DNA of 64,000 nucleotides from Dokdonella sp. (GCF_017744955.1 NZ_JAGIAG010000018.1:171960-235959), one strand, 5' to 3'; counted from the stretch's first letter, positions 35,994 to 46,760 are shown. Notes: a model not told the origin generated them from the sequence alone. Numbers and translations are program-made.

Positions 35994-36656
35994 ATGCTGC
36001 CTTTCGTGCCCTTGCTGCTCGCTGCGTCTGTTGCAGTGACGGATGACGCTGTTCTCGCCGACGGCTTCGAAATTCCTTTCACGGCCTGCTCGGCCACGAT
36101 CAGCAGCCCCTACGCGGCACGCTCCCTGCTGATGCACAGTTACGTCACCTACGGAGTTCAGACGATCACCAACCGGCCGTGGGTCTGGCTGGTCGAATGG
36201 GACAATATCTGGGGTTATTCCAGCGCGGCCGATACGCACCGTGCGCCTTGGCCGGGAGTCAATGGCGCAGGCCCCGTGATTCGCGAGTTCGGGCGCTACA
36301 ACTACGTCGGCGCGCATTTCAATACGGGACCGAACTCGGCCAACAAGTATGGCTACTTCATCTATCCGACCAATGTCGGCGGCCCGAATATCGATCTGCG
36401 CATCAGCCAGACCTGCGGCGACTTCAGCGACAGCCCGGCCAATCCCGCCTGTTCGGTGCCCGACAAGGCGTCCGACGGTTCGCCCACGATGCGATGGTGG
36501 GTGAAGCAGGGCAACGTCAACACGTACTGCAACCTGCAGCCGAATACCGACTATTACCTCAATATCCGGTTCACCAATCCGTCGAGCACGGTCGAATGCC
36601 GGGCGAGCGAAACCATCTGTCCGGTCTATCTCGAGGCCCATTCCTCGGGAGGCTAG
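35994..36656 (+). CDS. Secreted protein of unknown function (WSNIWG-domain, short form)
   Basis: A 220-residue protein with a strong GGAGG ribosome site. The N-terminus MLPFVPLLLAASVAVTDDA resembles a short signal peptide, followed by LADGFE, a motif frequent in secreted Lysobacterales proteins. The remainder matches the C-terminal third of the protein at 43603-45003: EWDNIWGY, WPGVNGAGPVIREFGR, AHFNTG, RISQTCGDFS and LQPNTDYYLNI. Six or more cysteines suggest disulphides and an extracytoplasmic location. I do not recognise the domain. It is convergent with the glycosyltransferase at 36697. Confidence 0.8.
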   Translation: MLPFVPLLLAASVAVTDDAVLADGFEIPFTACSATISSPYAARSLLMHSYVTYGVQTITNRPWVWLVEWDNIWGYSSAADTHRAPWPGVNGAGPVIREFGRYNYVGAHFNTGPNSANKYGYFIYPTNVGGPNIDLRISQTCGDFSDSPANPACSVPDKASDGSPTMRWWVKQGNVNTYCNLQPNTDYYLNIRFTNPSSTVECRASETICPVYLEAHSSGG

Positions 36657-36696
36657 AATCGATTCGCGCGTGCTGCGCGGCCTCCTCGTTCCTGAT

Positions 36697-37590
36697 TCAG
36701 CCGGGACCGCGCAACTTGTATCGCAACGCGATCACGAGAAAGTGCGCCCAGATGCCGGACCATACCGCCGCTCGCAGCAACGGATTGCGCGCGGCCGGAT
36801 CGAACGTGCGGAAGTAGCGCCACATGCCGCGATGCTTGTGGCGGGCGACGAACAGCGGACGACGCCGGCTCGAGCTTCCCTGCAGATGACGAACGCACAG
36901 ATCGTGCGTGAGGGCGACGCGCCAACCCGCGGCGCGTAAGCGCCGGCAAAGATCGAGATCTTCCGCGTGCAGGAAATAGGCCTCGTCGAAACCGCCGATT
37001 TCTTCGAAGGCGCGGCGCCTGACGGTCATGCAAGCACCTGAAACCGCGTCCACGTACTCGATTCCCGAAGCGACACTCGGAGCCGGCATCTCGATGCCCG
37101 CCAGAGCCGGCCATCGCGCCTCGAAGCGTGCGAGACCACTGACGCTCATCAGCGCTCGGCGCAGCGTAGGATCCCGACGCCGGTTGCCGCGTCCGGGCAG
37201 TCCCGCCGCGTCGTACACCACGACGCCGAGCAGGCCGATGCGTCCGCCCTCATCCAGCGCTCCACGCAAGCCTTCGAGCGTGTCCGGCTGAAGCTCGCAG
37301 TCTGGATTCAGGAAAACGAACACGTCGCCGTGCGCCACCGCCGCGCCTCGATTGCACGCAGGGCCGAAGCCGAGATTCGACGCGTTGCGCACGAGGCGCA
37401 GCCGTGCGTCGCCGGAATGCTCGGAGAGCGCGCGCTCGACTTCGCCGTCCTGCGACGCATTGTCGACGAGGATGACTTCGACAGGCGCGGAGGAAGCCAA
37501 CGCCGAGTCGATCGCAGCACGCAACAGCGGCCCACTGTCGGCGGCCACGATGACGACGCTGCTCAGGCCGGGAAAGATGGGCTCGCTCAT
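36697..37590 (-). CDS. Glycosyltransferase family 2
   Basis: A 297-residue GT-A glycosyltransferase. The nucleotide-sugar region SSVVIVAADSGPLLRAAI and VEVILVDNASQDGEV is followed by FLNPDCELQPDTLEGL in the DXD position and by GACMTVRRRAFEEIGGFDEAYF and HAEDLDLCRRLRAAGW. This pattern is that of rhamnosyltransferase-like GT2 enzymes in O-antigen or exopolysaccharide assembly; the sugar cannot be assigned. Last gene of the polysaccharide cluster, 15 bases after the 622-residue protein. Confidence 0.92.
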   Translation of the reverse strand: MSEPIFPGLSSVVIVAADSGPLLRAAIDSALASSAPVEVILVDNASQDGEVERALSEHSGDARLRLVRNASNLGFGPACNRGAAVAHGDVFVFLNPDCELQPDTLEGLRGALDEGGRIGLLGVVVYDAAGLPGRGNRRRDPTLRRALMSVSGLARFEARWPALAGIEMPAPSVASGIEYVDAVSGACMTVRRRAFEEIGGFDEAYFLHAEDLDLCRRLRAAGWRVALTHDLCVRHLQGSSSRRRPLFVARHKHRGMWRYFRTFDPAARNPLLRAAVWSGIWAHFLVIALRYKLRGPG

Positions 37591-37605
37591 GAGCGCGGCG
37601 GCGGC

Positions 37606-39474
37606 TCAGATCGCGTCGAGCAGGCGTTCGCCTTGGTCGCGAGCGTATTTCCAGAGAGACGGCCACGCTTCGTACGCTGCCGCGAGCTGCTGGGTCTCCT
37701 CGCGCAGCAGCGCCGCGCAGGCCGCTTCGTCGACATTCTCGTTCCAGTCGCCGAGCCGCGGCGGCGCCTTGGAGGTGAGCGCGCGCCCGTTGGCCTCGAT
37801 GATCGTCCGGATGTCGGCCTGCCAATAGATCGGAGCGTTCTGCGCGCCGTCGTACTGCTGCTGCAAGCGTTCGATGAGGTCGGCGCGCGCATAGGCCAGG
37901 TATTCGCGCAGCTGATGCAGCCGGCCGCGCTCGCTCGCCGCGCCGACGTCGCGCAGGTGCGCGGCGAGAAGCTCCAGCCGCTGAGCGGGATCCTCGGCGT
38001 AGAAATCCGACAGCTGACGCTGCAGGAAATCGCTGACGAAGTAGTTGAAGCGGGGCGTGTGTGCGGTGAGCGTCCGGGTCGAACGCCTGCGCTGCGTTTC
38101 CTGCACGTGTCCCACGGCGACCGGCAGCTCCAGCGTCAACGCATTCGGGTGGCACAACCGCATGACTCTCGAGAACAGCGCATCCTCGCCGCGGCCGACC
38201 GGATTCGTGCACGGCAGGAGGAAGGTATTGTCCAGCGCGAACGGCGTGAAGTTCGCCGCACTGACTGCACGCGCCTGCTGGTAGCCGTACCAGATGCTGC
38301 CGGCCTCGACGTTGCGCACGTAGCTTTCGCGATCGGCCGTGAACTCGGCGCGCTCGGCGGCCGGAAGCTGATACAGCCACAAACCCGATTCCGTGCGCGA
38401 GCTGCCGTAGCTGCCATGATGAGTGGCGAGAATGGGCGCCTCACCGTCGAGGTGGTCGAGCCGGCTCAATGCGAGTCCCCGCAGCGACGCGCGATCGATG
38501 GCATAGGTGGAGGAGCCGCCGACCAGGGTGCCGAGGGAGTGGCCGACTGCGCCGAGGTGCAGCTCGAAGGGGTCGGTGCCGACTTCTTCGCCCGCGCCGA
38601 GCGCATTCTCGATGTTGCGGTAGAAATGGGTATAGGCGCTCGCCGACGGATTCGGATCCAGGCCGGGGCGAGCCTGCTCGGCGCGACGCAGCGGCAGGCG
38701 ATGATCGTCGTCGAACAGGACGAACCTTGCCCCTGCCGAGAGCAGCAGAGCGAGGTTCCAGGCGCGGCCGCCGCCGAAACGATCCTCGGCGCGAGTGCTG
38801 CCGAGCAGGTGCGGCAAGATCGTCGCGGCGCCCGGAACGGCGCGCGCGAGGCGGGAAACGAGCCGTTCGCGCTCGGACGTTCCGATGTACGTCAATTTAC
38901 AGCCCGACGAACGTGCGAACTCGCGCAGCAGGTCGCGATGCTTGTTGGCCGCCTCGCGCGTTCCGGAATCGTCGAGCAGCACGTAATGTCGATTCGCACG
39001 GAAACGGCGCTCGTAATCGGCGAGCGATGCGAACAGATGCGTCAACTGCTGCGGACGATCGCAGGCCCGAATGAACACCGCACGCAGCGGCGCGGGCGTG
39101 CGCGGAGCAGCGTTGGCAATGCGCTGCAGGAAATCCTCGTCCGACACGAACAGGCCGCGGGAGGTCAGCCCGTTCAGCACCCGCACGACGCTCTCGCGCT
39201 GTGCTTGCAGGCCGGGAACGGCGGTCAGGATGCGCGCGACATGTTCGTCCAGCGTGCGGAATTCGCGGCTCTGATCGAGCGCCTGCAGCACCTGGAACGT
39301 CATGACGTGCGTGTCGCCGCTGCGCCTGACCTGGAAGATGCATTCGTTGTTGGAGAGCGACGCGACCGAGCCGTCCTCCGACGCATACAGGGGCGCATTC
39401 GGATCCTGGCGCATCTGCGCCGGCGCCGACTCGATGCTGCCGTAGTTGATCTGATAATTGAGATTCGTGCTCAT
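37606..39474 (-). CDS. Winged-helix (PqqD-like?) plus glycosyltransferase-like fusion protein
   Basis: A 622-residue cytoplasmic protein I do not recognise as a whole. Residues about 30-120 (from ASLSNNECIF through FQVLQALDQSREFRTLDEHV to LNGLTSRGLFVS) have the length and hydrophobic pattern of a PqqD/RRE-like winged helix. Residues about 125-400 begin with LRAVFIRACDRPQQLTHLF and contain an acidic RFVLFDDDHRLPL and a GRGEDALFSR segment, as in GT-A glycosyltransferases. The C-terminal 200 residues are helical and Gln-rich. It lies between a methyltransferase and a GT2 gene in a glycan export cluster. Domain calls are inference from pattern only. Confidence 0.7.
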   Translation of the reverse strand: MSTNLNYQINYGSIESAPAQMRQDPNAPLYASEDGSVASLSNNECIFQVRRSGDTHVMTFQVLQALDQSREFRTLDEHVARILTAVPGLQAQRESVVRVLNGLTSRGLFVSDEDFLQRIANAAPRTPAPLRAVFIRACDRPQQLTHLFASLADYERRFRANRHYVLLDDSGTREAANKHRDLLREFARSSGCKLTYIGTSERERLVSRLARAVPGAATILPHLLGSTRAEDRFGGGRAWNLALLLSAGARFVLFDDDHRLPLRRAEQARPGLDPNPSASAYTHFYRNIENALGAGEEVGTDPFELHLGAVGHSLGTLVGGSSTYAIDRASLRGLALSRLDHLDGEAPILATHHGSYGSSRTESGLWLYQLPAAERAEFTADRESYVRNVEAGSIWYGYQQARAVSAANFTPFALDNTFLLPCTNPVGRGEDALFSRVMRLCHPNALTLELPVAVGHVQETQRRRSTRTLTAHTPRFNYFVSDFLQRQLSDFYAEDPAQRLELLAAHLRDVGAASERGRLHQLREYLAYARADLIERLQQQYDGAQNAPIYWQADIRTIIEANGRALTSKAPPRLGDWNENVDEAACAALLREETQQLAAAYEAWPSLWKYARDQGERLLDAI

Positions 39475-39478
39475 TCGT

Positions 39479-40380
39479 CTATCGCCTGCGGCGCCACCAG
39501 CGCCAGCCACCGCTCTGCTGCGCCGACGGCGCTTGCGTCTGGGCCGCCGCCCGAAGCTCGGCTATCTCGGCCTCGAGCTCGGCGATGCGGGCGCCGGCGC
39601 TCATGTTCTTGCGGATTTCGTGATTGTAATGCTCGTAGACCGACTCGCCGCGATCGCCGAACAGCGACAGGTCGGGCAATGCCGTCGTCGGCGACGATTT
39701 CGAGCATGCCGCGATGAAATACAGCGGCGCGTAGTCGAGTCCCGCATTCAAGGATCCGCCTGATCGCTCCGCCGTCCACAGTTCATTGTTTCGAGGCGGC
39801 GCCTCCAGGTTCCACAGCACGGACTGGAACAGCAGTTTCTGCCCGTAGAGGCGGACGTCCTGGAAATGGGGCCGCAGCAGATCGAGCAGTTCGTCGCGAT
39901 AGAGCTCGCGCACGTGGAACTCGTTGCGGAAACCGGATACTTCGCTGTAGGTGTGCTTGTCCGGCGAAGAAACGAGCAACACGCCGTCGTCGCGCAGCAC
40001 GCGCGCGAAGCCGGCGATCATCTGTTCCTGCTCGGCGAGGTGCTCGAGCGTTTCGAACGAGACGATCACGTCGAACGAACAGTCCGCGAAGGGCAGCTTC
40101 GCCGCGTCGGCGCGTTCGAAGCTCAGCTTCGGATTCGACGCGTACCGCGCGCGCGCGTGCTCCACCGAGGCCGCGTCGATGTCGACGCCGACGACTTCCG
40201 CTGCCACCTGCGCGAGCAAGGCCGAACCGTAGCCTTCGCCGCAGGCCGCGTCGAGCACGCGCTTTCCGGTGGCGATGCCACGGGCGAACGCGTAGCGATG
40301 CCAGTGCTCGTACCAGATCTCGCGCACGCACTCCGGCGTGAAGCGCTCACCGGTGAACGGCAAAGGGGAATGCTCGTCAC

Positions 40381-40384
<4 letters not shown>
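39479..40384 (-). CDS. Class I SAM-dependent methyltransferase of the polysaccharide cluster
   Basis: A 301-residue protein. Residues 1-230 form a methyltransferase with motif I VLDAACGEGYGSALL, VVGVDID, and the SFDVIVSFETLEHL block. The C-terminal 70 residues include a short coiled coil (ARIAELEAEIAELRAA) and a basic WRWWRRRR tail. In Wzm/Wzt systems such enzymes often cap the O-antigen terminus, which the Wzt C-terminal domain then recognises; this role is inferred from position. It overlaps wzt as ATGA. Confidence 0.88.
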
Positions 40385-41576
<1,192 letters not shown>

Positions 41577-41580
<4 letters not shown>

Positions 41581-42347
41581 AGGAAGTCCTCGAAGTGCGG
41601 GTCGAGCCGGCGGAACACCCAATGTCCGGCGAGCAGAACGACGATGCAGAGCGCCAGCGCGGCGCCGAGACGCCAATAGTCGAAGGAGCCGTAATCGAGC
41701 AGTAGCGCGCGGTACGATTCCGCGTAGAACGTGAACGGATGAAGGTCGATCAGATCGCGGAACCGTTCGGGCAGCAGATCGCGTGCGTAGTAGATCGGTG
41801 CCGTGAACATCAGCAGCGGCAGAACTTGGCCGAGCGCCTGCACCAGATCGCGCACGAACACCTGCACCGCCGCGCAGAGCAGCGCGCAGCCGAGCGAAAG
41901 CGCGAACAGGGGCACGTAGAGCAGCAGTGCAAGGGGCAGATGCAGGAGCGAAATCCCGTAACCGAACGCCGTGAGCACGATCATCACGGCGACGAAGCCG
42001 GTGATGTGGATCGCGAAGCTCGACGCCACCACGGCCACGACGAGCACCTCGCGCGGCAGTGCGACCTTGCCGATCAGGGCGGCATTGTCCTGAATCGCCG
42101 TAGTCGAACGCAGCAGGCTCTCGGAGAATGCAGTCCAGGGCCAGAACGCGACTGCCAGGAACGCTATGTAGTTCGGCGCACCGGAACCGGGTACGCGTGC
42201 CTTGAACACGTACAGGAAGATGAAGCTGGTGATCGCCAGCTGCAGCAGCGGCTGCAACAGCGCCCACAAGCCGCCGGAGAAGCTGCCAGCGAATCGACTC
42301 CTGAGATCGCGGCTCAGGAATCGAAGCGTGAGAACGGAAACGGACAT
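41577..42347 (-). CDS. wzm: ABC transporter permease Wzm (polysaccharide export)
   Basis: A 256-residue ABC-2-type permease with six hydrophobic segments. RFLSRDLRSRFAGSFSGGLWALLQPLLQL at the start and FYAESYRALLLDYGSFDYW near the end are family-typical of O-antigen exporters. Partner of the overlapping wzt. The genes for initiating glycosyltransferases and nucleotide-sugar synthesis are not in this window, so this is a partial or small glycan locus. Confidence 0.93.
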
Positions 42348-42459
42348 TTGCGCACGTGCCCCCGGTTTCTATGCGCCGAGGATTCGGCGGGAGCCCTGGC
42401 CGTACTGCGAAAGCCAGGACTCCGATGCGATATCCCGCTCGACCGGATGGGCTCTCCGA

Positions 42460-43398
42460 TTACTGCTTCGTCGCTCCCGCTTCCGCGTCCTTCGTCGGCG
42501 GCATCGTCACCGCGCCGTAGCGGGTACGGAGCGAATCCACCAGATCCCGATTGGTGTCCAGTTTCTGATTGCGCAGCCCGTCGGTGTAGTCCTTTACCGA
42601 TTTTTCGACGTATTCGCTCTTCAAGCGAGCGATGATTTCCGGGCCGACCTGCGCGAAAGTCTGCGGCTGATCGGGCGTGCTCAGAACCAACTGAATCACG
42701 TGGAATCCGTACGGGGTCTTCGTCACGGGTGCCAGATCACCCGGCTGCTTCAATGCCTTCGCTGCATTGGCGAACGGCGCCGTGTATCTGCTTTCGGTGG
42801 CGGAGCCGGACACCAAGCCGTGATTGCTCGCCTTGTCCGGATCTTCCGAATACTTTTCGATCAAAGCGTCGAACTGATCGGGATGTGCCTTGGCCTGCTT
42901 CAGGACGTCGTCGGCGAGAGCACGCGCATCCGCCTCACTGCGGCTCTTGGTCGAAATCAGGACATGCTTGACCTCGAGCTGCCCTTTTATGGCGTACTTG
43001 CTCTTGTGAGCGAGGAATTCTTCCTGCGCGAGCTTGCTGAAGTCCGGAGTCTTGATGTTCTTCCGGAAATTCTGCACTTGCGCTTCCGCCAGCGCCTTCT
43101 CGACAACGAGAGCCACCTGCCGCTGAACCATCGGATCCTTGTCGAGCGCCTCTTGCCGTGCTTTCGCAGCCAACTGCTTTTGCGTCAGCAAATTTGCCAG
43201 CATGCCTTGGACGCGCACCGGACTGCTGAAGAACGCCGGACGCTGCGCTTCCGGAATACCGGCCGCGAAGGTGTCCACGTCGTCGAGCGTGACGATGGCG
43301 TCCGCCTGCCGCACGAGCACCGTACTTGGCCCCTCCTGGGCGGTACAGACGCCTGCCAATGCAAACAGCAGAACCCCGGCGAGCCGCGGCTTGGACAT
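42460..43398 (-). CDS. Parvulin-type peptidyl-prolyl cis-trans isomerase, exported
   Basis: A 312-residue protein with a signal peptide (LAGVLLFALAGVCTAQ). A helical N-terminal region (about residues 30-130) precedes a PpiC/rotamase domain beginning QLEVKHVLISTKSRSEAD, with GLVSGSATESRYTAPFANAAKAL and TPYGFHVIQLVL. It resembles SurA/PrsA-type periplasmic foldases that assist secreted proteins. The start at 43398 gives a conventional signal peptide; an ATG at 43413 would add five residues. Its neighbour at 43603 is a secreted cysteine-rich protein. Confidence 0.9.
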   Translation of the reverse strand: MSKPRLAGVLLFALAGVCTAQEGPSTVLVRQADAIVTLDDVDTFAAGIPEAQRPAFFSSPVRVQGMLANLLTQKQLAAKARQEALDKDPMVQRQVALVVEKALAEAQVQNFRKNIKTPDFSKLAQEEFLAHKSKYAIKGQLEVKHVLISTKSRSEADARALADDVLKQAKAHPDQFDALIEKYSEDPDKASNHGLVSGSATESRYTAPFANAAKALKQPGDLAPVTKTPYGFHVIQLVLSTPDQPQTFAQVGPEIIARLKSEYVEKSVKDYTDGLRNQKLDTNRDLVDSLRTRYGAVTMPPTKDAEAGATKQ

Positions 43399-43513
43399 AC
43401 TGGAATCCCTCATTGGAATTGAAAACACAAGCTTACACGACATGCAGCCGACGACCGTGGGCTTGAGCCTTCACGGAGCGTTCGAAACGAAGCTCGGGAG
43501 TCGAGTGCGGATC

Positions 43514-43561
43514 AAAAATGCGGCGGCACGCGGAGCTTTGCGCTCCGCGTGCCGCCGCATT
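43514..43561 (-). terminator. Rho-independent terminator of the secreted protein at 43603
   Basis: A perfect 20-bp stem (43517-43536 with 43542-43561, loop TTTGC) is followed on the minus strand by TTTTTGAT. This is a textbook intrinsic terminator and separates the secreted protein from the isomerase gene downstream. Confidence 0.9.
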
Positions 43562-43602
43562 CAGCAATCAGTATCGCGTGATTTCGAGAATCGCTTTGCT
43601 CG

Positions 43603-45003
43603 TTACTGGCCGGAGCGATTCGGGTAGCTGGTCAACCAGATCGGGCACGTCGTACCGCCGCAATTGTTCGTGTTCACCGGATCGTGCACCTTGATGTTCA
43701 GGTAGTAATCCGTGTTCGGAGTAAGGTGGCAGTAAGTCGAATTTGTCGTGAGTCGATCCCAATGCATGCTGGCATTGCCGTCACCGGCGATACCGGTGTG
43801 ATTCGGACCATCCGCCAGGCACGCCGCGTTTTCGGTATTGGGGCTGAAGTCGCCACAGACCGTGCTGATTCGCATGTCGAGGTTCGGCTGCGCCAACGCC
43901 CCGTATACGAAGTAGCCGTTCAAAGTGGTCGGCGAGGAGCCCGTATTGAAGTGCGCGGCGACGAACTTGTCACGGCCGAACCCTCTGATGACCGCCGATG
44001 CTCCACGTACACCCGGCCAGGAAACCGGAGTCGTTCCACTGGGACTCGTGAAGCCCCAGATGTTGCTCCACTCGGTGACATTGACGTTGCTACGGGTAGG
44101 ATCTCCCGCTCCAATGGGCTGACCGTAGGAAATATTGCTCGTGGTCAAGCGCGTCATACCTGCAGGCCCCGGGCACGAAGTCGGAGTAGTGCCGACATTG
44201 ACCGTCGTTTGCTGGCTGGTGACGGAACCGTAGGTATTGGAGCATTCCAACTTCAAGACATAAGCACCGGCCGTGGCAGCGACGATGTTGGCGCGAGTCC
44301 CCGATGCATCAGTCGGCGTAGTCCAACCAGGAAGCGTTCCCGGACCGCTGACCACGGTGCCGTCGCAACGAGTCGCATTCTGGACATTCCAAGTGACCTT
44401 GAACGGCTGATTGACCGTCGCGGGCGACGGAGTCGCGGTCAATGGGAAATCAGCCGGCGTCGGCGGGGTGTTGTTCGCGGCGGCAATGCTGCCCTGAGCA
44501 TAACCGCTGGCATTGGTACAAGTGACGTTGAAGTTATAGGAGCCAGCAGCGCTGACGGTAACTTGCACTGGATGGCTGCCTGCACATTGCGTCGAAGAAT
44601 TGCACGCCGCGGTACCGAACGACCATCCCGAAACATTGGCCGTCGGAGCCCCGCCGAAGACACACATGCTCGCATCTGCGGAAGCAGACCAAGTCACGGT
44701 GAACGGAGTGTTGAGCGATGTACTCGCCGGAACGGTAATTGCCGCCGCGAAGTTATCCGGCGTGCCTGCAGTACCCCCCCCGCAACCGGCCGGATTCAAC
44801 GTCACCCCGTTTGCCTTGAGGTCCGTAGTGCCCGGAACGAGCTGCAATCCACTGGCGTCCGTCGTCACCGTGCAGTTGGTCGCCGGAATCGTGGGCGTCG
44901 GTGCGGTGGTCATTTGAATCTTGACCTGTGCATTGACCGTAGAGCAGGCCACGGTCAACGCAAGCGCGACGGCGGAGGCGATATGAGGATTGCTGCGATA
45001 CAT
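43603..45003 (-). CDS. Secreted Ig-like-domain protein with C-terminal WSNIWG domain
   Basis: A 466-residue exported protein with signal peptide to about STVNAQ. Residues about 80-170 and 175-270 are two Ig/PKD-like beta repeats (TPFTVTWSASADASMC and QPFKVTWNVQNATRC are corresponding strands, each with a cysteine). Residues about 283-466 match the small secreted protein at 35994: EWSNIWGF, WPGVRGASAVIRGFGR, AHFNTGSS, STVCGDFS, LTPNTDYYLNI. A hairpin (45017-45032) lies in the leader 14 bases before the ATG. The codon composition is less GC-rich than its neighbours. Function unknown; a surface or extracellular role is likely. Confidence 0.85.
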   Translation of the reverse strand: MYRSNPHIASAVALALTVACSTVNAQVKIQMTTAPTPTIPATNCTVTTDASGLQLVPGTTDLKANGVTLNPAGCGGGTAGTPDNFAAAITVPASTSLNTPFTVTWSASADASMCVFGGAPTANVSGWSFGTAACNSSTQCAGSHPVQVTVSAAGSYNFNVTCTNASGYAQGSIAAANNTPPTPADFPLTATPSPATVNQPFKVTWNVQNATRCDGTVVSGPGTLPGWTTPTDASGTRANIVAATAGAYVLKLECSNTYGSVTSQQTTVNVGTTPTSCPGPAGMTRLTTSNISYGQPIGAGDPTRSNVNVTEWSNIWGFTSPSGTTPVSWPGVRGASAVIRGFGRDKFVAAHFNTGSSPTTLNGYFVYGALAQPNLDMRISTVCGDFSPNTENAACLADGPNHTGIAGDGNASMHWDRLTTNSTYCHLTPNTDYYLNIKVHDPVNTNNCGGTTCPIWLTSYPNRSGQ

Positions 45004-45206
45004 CGTTGATTATCCACAGGGGAGCGGGCTCCCCATTGTAATGGCCGTCCCGAATATATTGCCAGTGGCTTTGGCTCGGAAAGTGCGGGCTCGCACGGAT
45101 TCGAACGGCGCAGCCCCTTTTTCGGATGCCCTCGAATGACTACCCGCGCCCCATTGGACGATGGAATGAGTCGTTCATTTTTTGTTTGGAAAGGAGTGAT
45201 TTCAAC
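45004..45206. other. Leader and intergenic region upstream of the gene at 43603
   Basis: About 200 bases with no gene. It holds a GGGGAGC/GCTCCCC hairpin at 45017-45032, immediately upstream of the start region of the secreted protein, plus a comparatively AT-rich stretch at 45160-45206 next to the terminator of the next gene. Promoter elements were not identified with confidence. Confidence 0.5.
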
Positions 45207-45235
45207 AAAAAAAAGAGGGGGCCGAAGCCCCCTCT
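45207..45235 (-). terminator. Rho-independent terminator of the array paralogue E
   Basis: On the minus strand AGAGGGGGC-TTCG-GCCCCCTCT forms a 9-bp stem with a stable tetraloop, followed by eight T residues. A strong intrinsic terminator, 26 bases after the stop codon. Confidence 0.95.
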
Positions 45236-45260
45236 CGTATCGCATAACGACTGCTTGAAA

Positions 45261-46760
45261 TTACGAGCAAGCCGCTTCCGTACCCACGCACGAACGATGT
45301 GCGCGGTGACGGTACACGCCGCTGTAGTTGGCGAGGATGTTGCCATCCGGGCCCTGCAGCTGGTTGTTGATGATGTTGGTGGCGTAGAAACCCGTCACCG
45401 GCAGACCACGGAGCGAAACGTCCGAACCGTCCGTAGCGACACCGCGCGGCAGAGCGTGACCGCCGTCGCCCGACGCCAGGTCGATCTGCGCCCAGCCGTC
45501 CAAACCGTACGGAATGATGTACGAGTTCAGATGCGAACCGAGCACGGTCGAACCGTTCGTCGGCTTCTCAGCCGTGAACGACAGAGCGTTGACTTCGTAC
45601 GGCAGAACCGGGTTCTTCGCGAAGCAGTCCGGACCGACCGGCGAGTCGCAGCCGCCGAGGGTGCTGGTCTGTTCTTCACGATCGTAACCGGTGAAGGCCG
45701 CCGTGATGTTCGACTTGCCGTTGAACGCCTGAACGAACGGCGACGTCGGGTTGGTCGGATAGAGCACCTTGTCGACGTAGAAACGCTTGGTCGGGAAGGT
45801 GATGATCCAGTCCGACGACGCACCCATCAGATCCCACTGACGGTTGTACTCGTTGTAGATCGCATCAGCCATGAAGACCGCGCTGACCGCGTCCGCACCG
45901 TCCGCGTAGTCGACCGTCAGCAGACGGCCTTCACCCGTGAACACGTACGAACGAGCGACACCGTTGGTGGCGATGGACGGCGTGGAAGCCTGCTGCAGCG
46001 ACGGCTGGAGCGAGCCCGAGTCCGTGTAGACAACGCTTTCGGTGAAGCCATCGATGGCGTCTGCGTTGTAGCCGAAGTACGTACCTTCATCGGTATTGAC
46101 GACCGCGGCCGCACCGAACAGACCACCCGTCGGGGTGAGCTCCAGGTCAGCTTCGATCGTGGCAACGGAAGCACCGGCAACGTAGCTGCAATCCGCCGGC
46201 ACGGCGGTGCCCGGAGCAACGCCGCTACCACCCACGTGGGTGATGGCATTGGCGAGCTGCGAACCCGGCGTGATGTCGCCCATCGTGATGACTTCGAAGT
46301 AGCCCTCACGCGTACGATCGATCGTCTGCGGACCGGCGTCGGCGCCCTGGCCCGGCGTGGTGCCGTCGAAACCATAGGTCACGAAGTTCTTCACCGTGCC
46401 CGGCTGGACGATACAGCTGCTGTCATTGGTGAGCAGCTTGCCGCCGCTCGCGTCGTCGGCAGCGTCAGCGGCCGTGACCGCAGCAACCCACACGTCGTGC
46501 GGCGACAGGAACACGTTGAAGTCGAGCACTTCGCGGCTGTTGTAGCCTTCCAGGAAGCGCACCTTGACGGCCTTGCCGATATCGGTCGTGTTGACGACCG
46601 ACAGAATGGTCTGCTGGCCTTTGTTGACCGTGTAATACGGATAGATCAGTACCTGGCCGAGACCGTCGGGATTGAGGTTGACGGCATTCGCCAAGCCCGC
46701 GAAACCAGCGACGCCAGCGATACCGGCGACGACGGCAGTCGTTAAGCTATTTCTTTTCAT
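45261..46760 (-). CDS. Secreted protein of the YPYYTVN family, distal copy E
   Basis: A 499-residue exported protein, the diverged fifth member of the family found at 16491-22697. The ATG at 46760 has TTTAGGAGTG upstream and a signal peptide ending GFAGLANA-VNLNP. Conserved blocks: LIYPYYTVNKG, SVVNTTDIGKAVKVRFLEGYN, FVTYGFDGTTP, DAVSAVFMADAIYNEY, PTKRFYVDKVLYP, GSTVLGSHL and GLPVTGFYATNIINNQ; the C-terminus has CVGTEAAC. Strong ribosome site, strong terminator and biased codons suggest high expression. It lies just downstream of the type II secretion operon. Function unknown. Confidence 0.88.
   Translation of the reverse strand: MKRNSLTTAVVAGIAGVAGFAGLANAVNLNPDGLGQVLIYPYYTVNKGQQTILSVVNTTDIGKAVKVRFLEGYNSREVLDFNVFLSPHDVWVAAVTAADAADDASGGKLLTNDSSCIVQPGTVKNFVTYGFDGTTPGQGADAGPQTIDRTREGYFEVITMGDITPGSQLANAITHVGGSGVAPGTAVPADCSYVAGASVATIEADLELTPTGGLFGAAAVVNTDEGTYFGYNADAIDGFTESVVYTDSGSLQPSLQQASTPSIATNGVARSYVFTGEGRLLTVDYADGADAVSAVFMADAIYNEYNRQWDLMGASSDWIITFPTKRFYVDKVLYPTNPTSPFVQAFNGKSNITAAFTGYDREEQTSTLGGCDSPVGPDCFAKNPVLPYEVNALSFTAEKPTNGSTVLGSHLNSYIIPYGLDGWAQIDLASGDGGHALPRGVATDGSDVSLRGLPVTGFYATNIINNQLQGPDGNILANYSGVYRHRAHRSCVGTEAACS

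Noticed and set aside
43603..45003. Lower-GC gene as a recent horizontal acquisition
   Set aside because: Composition differs modestly, but a paralogous domain occurs at 35994 and there are no mobility genes or boundaries; the evidence is too weak.
45085..45115. T-loop-like GTTCGAATCC on the minus strand, possible tRNA 3' fragment or attachment site
   Set aside because: The flanking bases do not form a T-stem or acceptor stem, and no integrase or second copy is visible.
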